A DNA stretch of 26,708 nt from an uncultured Lachnospiraceae bacterium (GTDB taxonomy: Bacteria; Bacillota; Clostridia; Lachnospirales; Lachnospiraceae), in NCBI GenBank assembly GCA_910586555.1, contig CAJUJY010000048.1, positions 1 to 26,708 of the forward strand, read 5' to 3'. The notes under the pieces were generated by a model. It did not search any database, had not been told where the DNA came from, and saw only the letters and a program-made list of their open reading frames with translations. This document shows, piece after piece, positions 1-8,656 of this stretch. The position numbers and the translations under genes are program-made. Numbering within the stretch: position 1 is the stretch's first letter; each line of letters begins with the position of its first letter.

Positions 1-153
1 GCTACAGAAAATATATAAAACTGCTGCATGTACACAACCTTTAGTATATACAAAACCCCAATGCAGGATAACTATAAATTATCTGTTATTTATACTATAA
101 ATTTATGAAACAACCGTAATATGTTTATAAAAATTATGAAAATACAAATAAAA

Positions 154-189
154 AATGCTTGGAATCTTTTTAACACGATTCTAAGCATT
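154..189 (-). terminator. Rho-independent terminator of the unknown gene at 202-639
   Basis: A 13-bp stem (154-166 with 177-189, one G.U pair) encloses a 10-nt loop and is followed on the minus strand by a run of T. It starts 13 nt after the stop codon of the minus-strand gene at 202-639, so it fits the end of that transcript. The plus side also has T residues after the stem, so it may work in both directions. Positions 1-150 hold only AT-rich sequence with no feature I can support. Confidence 0.8.
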
Positions 190-201
190 TTTCTTTATTA
201 A

Positions 202-639
202 CTATTCAATTTTTAAACTAAAATATATTTCATCACCGTTTTCATCTTCTTCCTCAACACAATAATCATCATCTTCTGTACATGGTGCAATATAAACATG
301 CTTTCCAATTATTGTACGTAAGTTTTTTATATTTTCAAGTTTATCTGAACCAAATTCCTGGTAACACATTATTTCACTTTTTTTATTTAAATCTTTATAA
401 AAATCTGTAACCCAGACTGAAAATTCATCAAGTATACATTCAAATGGAATTTGTGTAATATTACGTGGTGAACCATCTTCTTCACCATATTTTTCTGTTT
501 CATGTTCAAATGAAAGTGAAGTAACATATATTAAATCATAGAAACCATAAGGATCTTTTGTCTGGTATATACCTTCACAGATTTTTTTATATTCTGGTGT
601 CTGGTATTTTGCAGGTATATAATTTTTGAAATTTTTCAT
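202..639 (-). CDS. Small acidic protein of unknown function
   Basis: This 145-aa protein is not one I recognise. It has no signal peptide or membrane segment and is rich in Asp and Glu, with a strongly acidic stretch near residues 121-136. An aromatic patch (ILDEFSVWVTDFYKDL) lies in the middle. The start is supported by AGGAG placed 5 nt before the ATG. It follows porA by 81 nt on the same strand and ends at a clear terminator, so it may be the last gene of that transcript, where a POR beta subunit would be expected; it has no similarity to a TPP enzyme that I can see. Function cannot be assigned. Confidence 0.75.
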   Translation of the reverse strand: MKNFKNYIPAKYQTPEYKKICEGIYQTKDPYGFYDLIYVTSLSFEHETEKYGEEDGSPRNITQIPFECILDEFSVWVTDFYKDLNKKSEIMCYQEFGSDKLENIKNLRTIIGKHVYIAPCTEDDDYCVEEEDENGDEIYFSLKIE

Positions 640-720
640 TATATCTCCTATTATACTTTGACTATTTTGTTATAATTATCTTATATTTTTCTTATAGATA
701 TTTATATTCTGTCTTTTTAT

Positions 721-1902
721 TTACTTACGCAGCCCTATATACTGGTATTGTTCCAGTTTAGTTCCATTAACTGCCATATCCATAAGCCCATTAAAAACAG
801 TTTTTGCTTCTTCAACTGTAAAGTCACGTCCTGCAAGCCCGTAAATATAGTTTACTGTTTCTGCCATAACTTTATTCAGAAAAAGGGCAGATGTAACTTC
901 ACTTCCAAGAGGCCCGCCATTGCCATTATAGCTTTCACACCTGTCCATAATTGCAACTGCTTTGCACTTACTTAATGCCTTTGCAATTTCTTCTGCTGGA
1001 AATGGACGGAAAACCCTTAATTTAAGTACGCCTGCTTTAACGCCATGTGCCCTCATTTCATCAACAGCCTGTTTTGCAGTTCCTGCTGCCGAACCCATTA
1101 TAAACATTATATAATCTGCATCTTTAGTCCTGTATTCTTCAAAAAGCCCATACTCCCTGCCAGAAATTTTCTTAAATTTTTTGGCAACTTCTAATATTAC
1201 GGCTTTGGAATTTTCAAGTGCAGTTTCCTGGTTCTTCTTTGCTTCCATTGCATAACTGCTTATAGAATAAGGGCCTGCTGAAACCGGTTTTCCAGGATTT
1301 AAAAGATATTCTTCAGGATTATATTCCCCAACGAACCCTTTTACATCGCAGTCTTCAATAAGTTCAATATTTTCAACAGCATGGCTTGTAATAAAACCAT
1401 CCTGGCAGACCATTACAGGAAGGTGTACCGCTTCATTCTCTGCAACCGGGTATGCCTGTATAAAGTTATCATATGCTTCCTGGTTATTTTCTGCATAAAT
1501 CTGTATCCAGCCTGTATCCCTTGCACCCATGCTGTCAGAGTGGTCACAGTTAATATTTATAGGCCCTGACAATGTACGGTTCACAAGTGCAAGCACAACA
1601 GGAAGCCTGTTTGATGCTGCAAGAAGGAGTTCCTCCCACATAAGTGCAAGACCTGCTGATGATGTGGCAGTAAGGCTTCTTGCACCTGCTGATTCTGCAC
1701 CTATTGCAGCACTCATTGAAGAATGTTCACTTTCAACAGGTATAAATTCTGTGTCCATTTCACCATTTGCAATATATGTAGAAACCATTTGTGGTATTTC
1801 AGTAGAAGGTGTTATAGGAAATGCTGGCATAACATCAGGATTAACCTGGCGTATTGCATATGATACAGCTTCATTTCCAGACATACGTTCTTTAATAGCC
1901 AT
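721..1902 (-). CDS. porA: Pyruvate/2-oxoacid:ferredoxin oxidoreductase, alpha subunit
   Basis: The 393-aa product is the alpha subunit of a four-subunit 2-oxoacid:ferredoxin oxidoreductase, which decarboxylates pyruvate or a related 2-oxoacid to acyl-CoA and reduces ferredoxin in the cytoplasm. The N-terminal domain shows GNEAVSYAIRQ, PAFPITPSTEIPQ and the EHSSMSAAIGAESAGARSLTATSS region typical of PorA; the second domain begins near DYIMFIMGSAAGTAKQAVDEM. Length matches the family. I chose ATG at 1902 rather than the in-frame codon at 1944: it gives MAIKERMSGNEAV, has GGAGGG just upstream, and overlaps the porD stop as TAATG, which implies translational coupling. The exact substrate cannot be read from sequence. 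No beta subunit follows. Confidence 0.9.
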   Translation of the reverse strand: MAIKERMSGNEAVSYAIRQVNPDVMPAFPITPSTEIPQMVSTYIANGEMDTEFIPVESEHSSMSAAIGAESAGARSLTATSSAGLALMWEELLLAASNRLPVVLALVNRTLSGPININCDHSDSMGARDTGWIQIYAENNQEAYDNFIQAYPVAENEAVHLPVMVCQDGFITSHAVENIELIEDCDVKGFVGEYNPEEYLLNPGKPVSAGPYSISSYAMEAKKNQETALENSKAVILEVAKKFKKISGREYGLFEEYRTKDADYIMFIMGSAAGTAKQAVDEMRAHGVKAGVLKLRVFRPFPAEEIAKALSKCKAVAIMDRCESYNGNGGPLGSEVTSALFLNKVMAETVNYIYGLAGRDFTVEEAKTVFNGLMDMAVNGTKLEQYQYIGLRK

Positions 1903-2207
1903 TATATAATGCCCTCCTTCATCACAATAGCCCCGAAAGGGCATGCCTTTTCACAAATGCCACAGCCTTTGCAATGGTCATAATCAAAATCCATACGCAT
2001 GCCATTTACAACAGGTATGCTGCTGTCAGGGCACACTGGCGCACACAAAAGGCACTGTTTACATTTATCTTTATCAAAAACTGGTGTTTTAGTCCTCCAC
2101 TCCCCTGTATTAAAAAGTTTTGAAGTCCCGCCAGCAAAAACCATAAGCCCTTCTGTAAGATCCTGGCAGGGGCTTTGTTCATTAATCTTTGTTATATCAG
2201 TCCTCAT
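1902..2207 (-). CDS. porD: 2-oxoacid:ferredoxin oxidoreductase, delta subunit (2x[4Fe-4S] ferredoxin)
   Basis: This 101-aa protein is the ferredoxin-like delta subunit that passes electrons from the catalytic core to free ferredoxin. Two CxxCxxCxxxCP clusters are visible: CKQCLLCAPVCP and CKGCGICEKACP, each binding one [4Fe-4S] together with the other's fourth cysteine. The region before them (residues 1-45) is the usual PorD N-terminal extension. GGAG lies about 10 nt before the ATG. It sits between gamma (109 nt upstream) and alpha (overlapping stop/start), the normal gamma-delta-alpha order of archaeal-type four-subunit enzymes. Confidence 0.92.
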   Translation of the reverse strand: MRTDITKINEQSPCQDLTEGLMVFAGGTSKLFNTGEWRTKTPVFDKDKCKQCLLCAPVCPDSSIPVVNGMRMDFDYDHCKGCGICEKACPFGAIVMKEGII

Positions 2208-2305
2208 TACTAAGTTTCTCCAATCAGTATAAAATCAGTATGAAAGTATAACAGGTCTTTGCAATCCATAACCATAGCACTATAATTGTAATTCCCTGTT
2301 CTCTA

Positions 2306-2320
2306 ATAACCCAGGGTTAT
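2306..2320. repeat. Perfect 7-1-7 palindrome over the porG stop codon
   Basis: ATAACCC-A-GGGTTAT is a perfect inverted repeat that contains the gamma-subunit stop codon. It could form a small hairpin in the porG-porD mRNA, either protecting the upstream message or tuning expression of the subunits. There is no T-run, so it is not an obvious terminator. The function is only inferred. Confidence 0.4.
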
Positions 2321-2925
2321 GCAGAAAGCCCCATCTTATCTTCTTCCATTGCTTCCCAGACTACATCATATGCCATTTCAAGCGCTTTCATATTGCCATC
2401 AATTACTTCTGGTTTCTTTGCAAATTTATGTTCATATGATGCCCTCATTTCATTTATAAATGTTTCCCTGTCCATAATGCCGCTTACAGCTACAATAGCA
2501 GCAAGCATAGGGGAATTAGGGAAATTCTTTCCAAGTGTTTCTTCAGAAATCTTCCTTGCATCAATAGTATAAATACGTCCCTTATACCCTCTAAGGCTTC
2601 CTGCAATTTCATCACGGCTTTTAGGTGTATTTATAATAATTGCCCCGTTCCTTTTAAGGCCTGCTGTAACATCTACAGATGAAAGAAGTGTTTCATCAAC
2701 AACTACTACATAATCAGGTGTATATATATTTGAATGGACACGGATTTTACTATCACTAATCCTGTTATAAGCAGTAACTGGTGCTCCCATGCGTTCAGGG
2801 CCATATTCTGGAAACCCTTGTACGTTTTTTCCTGTCTTAAAAGCTACATCTGCAAGCAAAAGTGCTGCAGTCTTTGCGCCCTGTCCGCCTCTTCCATGCC
2901 ATCTGGTTTCGATTGATTTATTCAT
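2317..2925 (-). CDS. porG: 2-oxoacid:ferredoxin oxidoreductase, gamma subunit
   Basis: The 202-aa product is the gamma subunit of the same oxidoreductase. It carries the family hallmark RWHGRGGQGAKTAALLLA near residues 8-25, a glycine-rich segment next to the cofactor site, followed by GFPEYGPERMGAPV and the DYVVVVDETLL strand. I chose ATG at 2925 (MNKSIETRW...) over the upstream in-frame codon at 2982, because AGGAG is correctly spaced only before 2925 and conserved sequence starts there. It is the first gene of the operon. The PorA/PorD/PorG set is complete apart from the beta subunit. Confidence 0.9.
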   Translation of the reverse strand: MNKSIETRWHGRGGQGAKTAALLLADVAFKTGKNVQGFPEYGPERMGAPVTAYNRISDSKIRVHSNIYTPDYVVVVDETLLSSVDVTAGLKRNGAIIINTPKSRDEIAGSLRGYKGRIYTIDARKISEETLGKNFPNSPMLAAIVAVSGIMDRETFINEMRASYEHKFAKKPEVIDGNMKALEMAYDVVWEAMEEDKMGLSA

Positions 2926-2990
2926 TTTTATAATCTCCTTTAATCTACTGTATGTATAATAAAAAATCCTGCTGGCTGCCATATATTACC

Positions 2991-3052
2991 ATGCCATACC
3001 ACATATATTTTAATGGCATGTTTAATTATATCCTGCTTTCAGAAAAAGTAAA
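2991..3052 (-). promoter_or_regulatory. Probable promoter and operator-like repeat upstream of the por genes
   Basis: On the minus strand TTTACT (3047-3052) and TATAAT (3025-3030) are 16 nt apart, giving a start near 3018. A 7-bp inverted repeat (ATGCCAT at 2991-2997, ATGGCAT at 3013-3019) falls at the predicted transcript start and could be a repressor operator or a leader hairpin. The remaining sequence up to 3179 is AT-rich with no clear terminator for the ABC ATPase gene. Confidence 0.5.
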
Positions 3053-3179
3053 GCAGTTTTATATAATTTCTTTCATTTTGATGGTGATTTTTTTTCATCT
3101 TAATTGTATAAGAATTATTTATTATTAAACAGCTAATGCACTTTTAACTTTTTACCTGTAATGTTATAACATATAAATC

Positions 3180-3920
3180 TTATATTTTCTGTATATTTAA
3201 GATTTCCTTTAACATCTGTGCATTATCTTTATTACCCCTGTAAAGTTCATAAGTAATTTTTCCTTTTTCCAGGAATAAAACCCTGCTGCTAAAACTTGCA
3301 GAAACAGGATTATGTGCCGCCATTAAAATTGTAACCTGGAATTTATTGTTTACTGTTTTAAATACTTCCATTAAATTAACTGATGAATGTGTGTCCAGTG
3401 CCCCTGACGGCTCATCGGCAAACAGGTATTTTGGGCTGCTTATTAGCGCCCTTGCACATGCACAGAGCTGTTTCTGCCCTCCTGAAACCTGGTATGGATA
3501 TCTGTCTTTTATATTATAAATTCCAAGCCATGTAAGCATTTCATCTGCTTTTTTTAAAGTTTCCTTTTTACCCCTTTTATCCATAATTAAAGACAAGCAG
3601 GCATTTTCTTTAATTGTAAGTGTATCTATTAAATTATAATCCTGGAATATAAAACTGGTATTATTTCTGCGCATGCCTGCCCTTCCGTCACTATCCATCT
3701 GTGAAATATCTTTTCCATCTATAATAACATGTCCTGATGTTACAGGCACAATTCCAGCTATTATATTTAAAAGTGAAGTTTTACCAGAACCAGGGCTTCC
3801 CATTATACTTATAAATTCACCCCTGCATACATTAAAACTAATCCTGCCAACTGCCTTAAAAATATCTTCCCCATTACTATAATACTTTTCTGCATCAATT
3901 ACCTGTATTGCATTTTCCAT
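3180..3920 (-). CDS. ABC transporter ATPase of Bce/FtsX-permease type
   Basis: This 246-aa ATPase should power the large permease encoded upstream. Walker A is GSPGSGKTS (residues 41-49), the Q-loop is in FIFQDYNLID, the signature is VSGGQKQ, Walker B is YLFADEPSGALD and the switch His is in MAAHNP. This is the LolD/MacB/BceA class that works with FtsX-type permeases in peptide-antibiotic detoxification. I chose ATG at 3920 (MENAIQVIDAEKYY), which has GGAGGG just upstream; codons further upstream at 3932 and 3968 lack a site. The start lies 26 nt inside the CPBP gene, so the two are translationally coupled. Confidence 0.9.
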   Translation of the reverse strand: MENAIQVIDAEKYYSNGEDIFKAVGRISFNVCRGEFISIMGSPGSGKTSLLNIIAGIVPVTSGHVIIDGKDISQMDSDGRAGMRRNNTSFIFQDYNLIDTLTIKENACLSLIMDKRGKKETLKKADEMLTWLGIYNIKDRYPYQVSGGQKQLCACARALISSPKYLFADEPSGALDTHSSVNLMEVFKTVNNKFQVTILMAAHNPVSASFSSRVLFLEKGKITYELYRGNKDNAQMLKEILNIQKI

Positions 3921-4746
3921 TATACCCTCCATAGCCTGCTGTTTCTGTACTGCCCTTCTGCTTTCCATTTCCTGCTGCCATTATTCCAAATACAAGATAT
4001 AATAAAGAAGTTACTGCCTGTAAAATGCCACTCCATTTTAATGTATTATAATCCCATCCAAGCATTTCATTCATAAAAAAATTAGAGAAATTACAAAGCC
4101 CGTGTATAATAACTGGAACTGCAAATTTACCAGTATTATAATATATACCTGCTAAAAATACACCCATACATACAGATGAAAATACCTGCTTTGATGTACT
4201 AAGAAAATCCTGTCCTGCTGTAAGCATATTTATATAGTGGCACAAACCAAATAATAAGGCCTGGAACAAAACAGCATATATAACGCCCTTTTTTATATCT
4301 TTCCACTTGCCAAGGGCATTAACAAATATAACCCTGCGCCATACAGTTTCCTCTAAAAGCCCGGTTGACATAGTTCCAAGGAAACATGGGACTACAAATG
4401 CAATTCCTTCTGGTGACAGTAATTTTATAACTTTATCTCCTTTAATTAAAGTACATATATCATTTAAAACCTGCAAAACCACAGGCATAAAAAACCATAT
4501 GTATTTAATATTCCAGCTACTATAAAAAATTTTATTATTTTTAATGTATTTGCAGAAAATAATAATAAACAGCAGCCATGATGACATTTCAGAAAGCAGC
4601 ATATACCAGTATTCACCAGGAAGTACAACCTGCCACCTTTTTAAAACCAGGGATATAAGGCGTGCTGCTGCATTTCCTGTAAGCTCCCATATAATATAAA
4701 CAATAATTGCAAAAATAACTGGCTGTATAATCTTCTTTTTATCCAT
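3895..4746 (-). CDS. CPBP family intramembrane glutamic protease (Abi/CAAX-type)
   Basis: The 283-aa protein is hydrophobic with about seven to eight predicted membrane helices and carries all CPBP motifs: EETVWR (EExxxR, residues 132-137), FGLCH (His170) and HGLCN (HxxxN, residues 215-219). These residues form the active site of this intramembrane protease family, several members of which mediate bacteriocin self-protection or maturation. It overlaps the permease gene by 8 nt upstream and the ATPase gene by 26 nt downstream, so it is an integral part of the transporter operon. Its position between permease and ATPase suggests a role in the same peptide response. The substrate is unknown. Confidence 0.88.
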   Translation of the reverse strand: MDKKKIIQPVIFAIIVYIIWELTGNAAARLISLVLKRWQVVLPGEYWYMLLSEMSSWLLFIIIFCKYIKNNKIFYSSWNIKYIWFFMPVVLQVLNDICTLIKGDKVIKLLSPEGIAFVVPCFLGTMSTGLLEETVWRRVIFVNALGKWKDIKKGVIYAVLFQALLFGLCHYINMLTAGQDFLSTSKQVFSSVCMGVFLAGIYYNTGKFAVPVIIHGLCNFSNFFMNEMLGWDYNTLKWSGILQAVTSLLYLVFGIMAAGNGKQKGSTETAGYGGYNGKCNTGN

Positions 4747-6643
4747 AATTATCCCCCATTAAAATATTTTTTCTTATGCTTCTGCTAAAAATTATATCTG
4801 TTAAAATATAAAACATTAAATAAATAAACAAAATCCAGAATAATGACAATAACAAATACTTTGCATTAGAAACATACATTCCTGTATTATATATTAATTT
4901 CTGGTTAATATATAATGAAAATCCTCCCCCTAAAGCAAAGGCAATAACTGCTGGTATAATAAAAATTAATGCAAGCTGCTTATGTACCAGCCTTCCTGTT
5001 TCATGCTGTTTCATTCCTAATTTATAAAGCACCTGGTATCTGGCTGTGCATAGGTTTAAGCTTGAAAGTACTTGTATGGACATAACAGATAATGCTATAC
5101 ATAAAAATATTATGCTTACATATGCAAATGGGAATATTATTACTGAAACAGTAGATTTTAATATTTTTTCTATTTGTGGTTTTAACAGTACAGGGCTTTC
5201 AAATAAAATACTGTGGTTGCTCCCATACCTGAAGTTTTCATTTCCAATATCCAGGTTCCATAAAGCATTACTAACTTTTACTGGAATTTTTCCATAAGCC
5301 TGGACTGCATAAACTGTAAAATATGGTTTAAGCAAAGGAATTATATTATCTGGCACAACAATAATATAGTCAGCACCATTATGCCCGTTTTGTCCAAAGT
5401 TATCTGTACAGGTTTCTTTTGGTTTTAATTTTTTTCCATTAATTTTAACAGTCCTTTTTGTAATATCTGGTGAAAGCCCGTTAAATATCCGGTGTTTAAC
5501 CTGTAAAATATACTGGCTGTTTCCAAGTGTCTTTTCTGGCAGGAAAAGCATTTTCCTTAATTTATTATAATCACTAAGTGCCATATAAGTATCATACTTA
5601 TAATACACATCATAATCCTGGTTATTTTCTAATATTTCTTCTGTTATAACAGAACCGTTTTCCTTAATAAACTCTTCAAAATAATCCAGGTTTTTATACA
5701 ACAAATTTCTCATATCTTTAGCATTACTTTTGTATATAACATATTCATGTTCTGATTTTATTTTAACTTTTTTCTTATTTAACACCTTTTTTTCCCTGTC
5801 AAAATAAATCTCCGGGTTATCATGGTATACCATTAATGAATAGGGAAATTCAATATCTATCTGCTGTTCTAGGTAATCCATATAAAACATTGCTATAGTA
5901 CTTACTAATAATGAACTTGAAAGCAATAACACAATTATAAATACAATTTTTTTCATGTTTTTAAATTCTGTTACAACTATCCTGTATAAAAACAGCCTGT
6001 TATTTTTATAAAACCAGGAATTAAATCTTTCTGTTATAAATGCTTTTTTATTTTTTGCCACCTTCTTTGTCTTTTTTATTTTATTTTTCCCTGTAAAACT
6101 TTTTTCTGTCCCAATTTGCATAAACTTCTTCCTGGTACACGCCAGGGAAATAATATATGGAACAATATAGATAATAAATGCAAAAACTATGCAAAAAGGG
6201 CTAAAACCTGTAAAAATCCTGTAATTTGCACAGAATAAATGACAGAATATATCCATTATAAACTGCCATAGTATAAATCCTGCCATAACCCCTGCTGTCC
6301 ATGAAACTAATACCTGTAAAAAAGTTTCTTTAATATAAAGCCAGAAAATTTCCTTGCGTTTTTTCCCAAAAACCATATAAAGTGTAAATTCCTTACTGCG
6401 CTTTTTAAATATGTATTCCATAATGTAGTGTATAAGCCATGAATTAGCAATAATAATAACCCCGTCAGAGAAAAGCAGAAGTATATCCATTGTAAGGCTC
6501 TGGCTGCACAGCTTTTCCACATCATTTGAAAAAACCATTGAATTAAACGCAAATATAACAGATGCAATTACTGTCATTGCAAAAAAATAAACCGGTTCAC
6601 TCTTTACAAATCCTAAAACATTTTTTAAAACTAAACTGTCCAC
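4739..6643 (-). CDS. BceB-like FtsX-family ABC permease
   Basis: This roughly 634-aa permease has the layout of BceB: a group of N-terminal helices, a Lys-rich cytoplasmic linker (near KNKIKKTKKVAKNKK), a helix, a large extracellular domain of about 200 residues, then three C-terminal helices. The extracellular domain is where such transporters meet peptide antibiotics such as bacitracin or lantibiotics. For the start I favour GTG at 6643 (reading V/M-DSLVLKNVLGFV), because GGAGG stands 5 nt before it; in-frame ATGs at 6655 and 6676 have no convincing site, and the GGAGG would lie inside the coding region. It overlaps the CPBP gene at its end. Confidence 0.85.
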   Translation of the reverse strand: MDSLVLKNVLGFVKSEPVYFFAMTVIASVIFAFNSMVFSNDVEKLCSQSLTMDILLLFSDGVIIIANSWLIHYIMEYIFKKRSKEFTLYMVFGKKRKEIFWLYIKETFLQVLVSWTAGVMAGFILWQFIMDIFCHLFCANYRIFTGFSPFCIVFAFIIYIVPYIISLACTRKKFMQIGTEKSFTGKNKIKKTKKVAKNKKAFITERFNSWFYKNNRLFLYRIVVTEFKNMKKIVFIIVLLLSSSLLVSTIAMFYMDYLEQQIDIEFPYSLMVYHDNPEIYFDREKKVLNKKKVKIKSEHEYVIYKSNAKDMRNLLYKNLDYFEEFIKENGSVITEEILENNQDYDVYYKYDTYMALSDYNKLRKMLFLPEKTLGNSQYILQVKHRIFNGLSPDITKRTVKINGKKLKPKETCTDNFGQNGHNGADYIIVVPDNIIPLLKPYFTVYAVQAYGKIPVKVSNALWNLDIGNENFRYGSNHSILFESPVLLKPQIEKILKSTVSVIIFPFAYVSIIFLCIALSVMSIQVLSSLNLCTARYQVLYKLGMKQHETGRLVHKQLALIFIIPAVIAFALGGGFSLYINQKLIYNTGMYVSNAKYLLLSLFWILFIYLMFYILTDIIFSRSIRKNILMGDNYG

Positions 6644-6720
6644 ATTATCCTCCATACAGCTTCCAGGTACAGGCATTATTATAATACAAATATTATATAA
6701 TACATATTGTTTAAGGTTAC

Positions 6721-6748
6721 ATAAACCTTACAGTTTTGTAAGGTTTAT
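6721..6748. promoter_or_regulatory. BceR-type operator upstream of the permease-protease-ATPase genes
   Basis: A perfect 11-6-11 inverted repeat contains TTACA-GTTT-TGTAA (6728-6741), which fits the TNACA-N4-TGTAA site known for BceR-like regulators. A further half-site at 6711-6720 makes an overlapping 7-5-7 repeat. It lies between the kinase and permease genes, about 50 nt before the start predicted from a minus-strand TATAAT at 6692-6697. There is no T-run after the repeat on the minus strand, so it is better read as an operator than as a terminator. The neighbouring response regulator is the likely ligand. Confidence 0.72.
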
Positions 6749-6768
6749 AAAAGTATGCACCTGGTTTT

Positions 6769-7785
6769 TTAATTAAAGAAAATTTTTTTCTTAAATAATA
6801 AAACTATATCTGTATATTCTTTTCCATCTGAGCTGGCAGTAATTTCTATATCAAGTTTTTTACACATTTCCTTTACCAGATACAGTCCGATTCCTGTAGA
6901 TTTTGTATTATTATGCCCGTTTTTTCCTGTATACCCTTTTTCAAAAATCCTTGGAAGATCCTCTGCACATATGCCTGTACCATTATCTTTTACCTGCAGC
7001 CTGACATTATGTTTGCCTTCAGTTACAATAAAACTGGTTTCTGGTTTATTTTTCCTGGAATATTTAACTGAGTTAATAATAATCTGGTTTAATATAAATA
7101 AAATCCATTTGCCATCACTATACACAACTATATCTTCATCACAAACAATATCCACTTTAATTTTTTTGCTTATTAATAGTACCTTATTATTTTTAACTGC
7201 TTCTGTTATAACCTCTTTTAAAAATACTTTTTTAACCAGGTAGTCATTATACGCTGTGCCAAGCCTTGCATAATACAAAGCACTTTCAACATTATTTTCT
7301 ATTCTTTTTAATTCCAGTATAATTTCTTTTTTTAATGGTTCTTTAATATCATTATTTTCTATTAGCAGGTATAATAAAGTTATAGGGGTTTTTATTTCAT
7401 GCACCCAGTTTTCTATATACTCTTTATATTCCCTCTGCCCATCTTCTGTTTTATTAACCTGTGAAAGTGCCGCCTTGCCTATGTAACGCATTAATTCCTG
7501 GTACTTAGTATCACAGGCATTAAAAGAAAAAGGCAGGATTTCTGGTAAAAGCCACGGTTTTTCTAAATCCATTGCCTGCCTTTTAAGTTCTGTAAAATAT
7601 TTATTACGGTTATACCAGCCAGAAATAAAATATATTACAAGAATTATAATCCAGACAATTCCAATTAATATTACTTCTGGCACAGCATTTCCAATTATTA
7701 TTAAATATTCCGATAATGCAAATATTCCCATTGCATTAACCAGTATAATTATTATTTTATCTTTTAAATATTCACTAATCTTCAT
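6769..7785 (-). CDS. Intramembrane-sensing histidine kinase (BceS-like)
   Basis: The 338-aa kinase has two N-terminal membrane helices (about residues 10-31 and 36-56) joined by only a few residues, so it lacks an outside sensor domain, as in BceS kinases that sense through their partner transporter. The phospho-acceptor is His129 in ENWVHEIKTP; the N box is NQIIINSVKYS, G1 DNGTGICAED and G2 STGIGLYLVKEM. The gene overlaps the response regulator gene by 11 nt. Together with the regulator, operator, permease and ATPase it forms a complete Bce-type resistance module. Confidence 0.92.
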   Translation of the reverse strand: MKISEYLKDKIIIILVNAMGIFALSEYLIIIGNAVPEVILIGIVWIIILVIYFISGWYNRNKYFTELKRQAMDLEKPWLLPEILPFSFNACDTKYQELMRYIGKAALSQVNKTEDGQREYKEYIENWVHEIKTPITLLYLLIENNDIKEPLKKEIILELKRIENNVESALYYARLGTAYNDYLVKKVFLKEVITEAVKNNKVLLISKKIKVDIVCDEDIVVYSDGKWILFILNQIIINSVKYSRKNKPETSFIVTEGKHNVRLQVKDNGTGICAEDLPRIFEKGYTGKNGHNNTKSTGIGLYLVKEMCKKLDIEITASSDGKEYTDIVLLFKKKIFFN

Positions 7786-8467
7786 TACAAGGCCCTTCCT
7801 GCCAGATCATTTTATACCCAAGGCCCCTTTTAGTTGTAATTAAACTGCCAAGGTTTATTTCTTTTAACTTCTGCCTTGTACGGCTTATATTGACACTTAA
7901 TGTATTATCATCAATGAAATTGCCGCTATCCCATAAACTGTCCATTAATTCCTCCCTGGTAATAACCTGTTCCGGGTGGCAGAAAAAATACATTAATATA
8001 TGTAACTCATTTTTAGATAATTCCATCTGCCTGCCATTATACAAGATTTGCGCCGTTAAAATATCAAGTTTTATATCCTTATAATATAAAGCATTTTCTT
8101 CTTTTGCTGGTGTCCTTTTTAAAACTGCCTGTATATGTGCCAGAAGAACCACCGGTTCATAAGGTTTTGCAATAAAATCATCACCTCCAAGCATCATACA
8201 TTCCAGCTCGTCCATAGATGAGGTTTTAGAGGTAACAAAAATAACAGGGACTTTACTAGTTTCACGAAGTTTTTTACAAACAGAAATCCCGTCTTCAAAA
8301 GGCAGTACAATATCTAATAATACCAGGTCTGGATTGCAGCTTATAACCTGCCCTGCAATATTATTAAAATCTTTTATTACCTTAACTTTATAATTTGCAT
8401 TTTCTAGTAATAATTCCAGTTCTTTTTGTATTTTAACCTCATCTTCCACAATACAGATTTTATACAT
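7775..8467 (-). CDS. OmpR-family response regulator (BceR-like)
   Basis: The 230-aa regulator has an N-terminal receiver domain with phospho-acceptor Asp52 (LVLLDIVLP), acidic residues at 8-10 (VEDE) and Lys101 (FIAKPYEP), then a C-terminal winged helix ending in RGLGYKMI. ATG at 8467 (MYKICIVEDE) is chosen because AGGAGGG lies 7 nt before it; the frame is open 10 codons further but without a site. It should bind the TTACA-N4-TGTAA operator at 6728-6741 and activate the transporter genes when phosphorylated by the adjoining kinase. Confidence 0.92.
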   Translation of the reverse strand: MYKICIVEDEVKIQKELELLLENANYKVKVIKDFNNIAGQVISCNPDLVLLDIVLPFEDGISVCKKLRETSKVPVIFVTSKTSSMDELECMMLGGDDFIAKPYEPVVLLAHIQAVLKRTPAKEENALYYKDIKLDILTAQILYNGRQMELSKNELHILMYFFCHPEQVITREELMDSLWDSGNFIDDNTLSVNISRTRQKLKEINLGSLITTKRGLGYKMIWQEGPCNED

Positions 8468-8656
8468 AATAATCCCTCCTGTTCTTTTTCTAGCCAATTA
8501 TACCATAATAACAAATATTTTTCATATACAGTGCCACCTTGAAATTTAACCTCATTAAGCCAGCCCTTTAAAATACACGCTTCTATTTGGCTAAAATTAA
8601 AAATTATGAAGAATTTTTAACTTTTTGATTGCCTATTTTGCAAAAATGTATTAAAA

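Noticed and set aside
1..115. Related stretch near 20374-20417 (GCTACAGAAAAT and TTTATGAAACA strings) as a mobile element remnant
   Set aside because: The shared strings are short and AT-rich, and no element end, transposase or target duplication is visible.
1529..1909. Plus-strand open frame inside porA
   Set aside because: It lies opposite a well-supported enzyme gene and has no motif of its own; many similar antisense frames occur over the butyrate genes.
6721..6748. Terminator after the histidine kinase
   Set aside because: The hairpin is strong but lacks a T-run on the minus strand, and its core fits the BceR site better.
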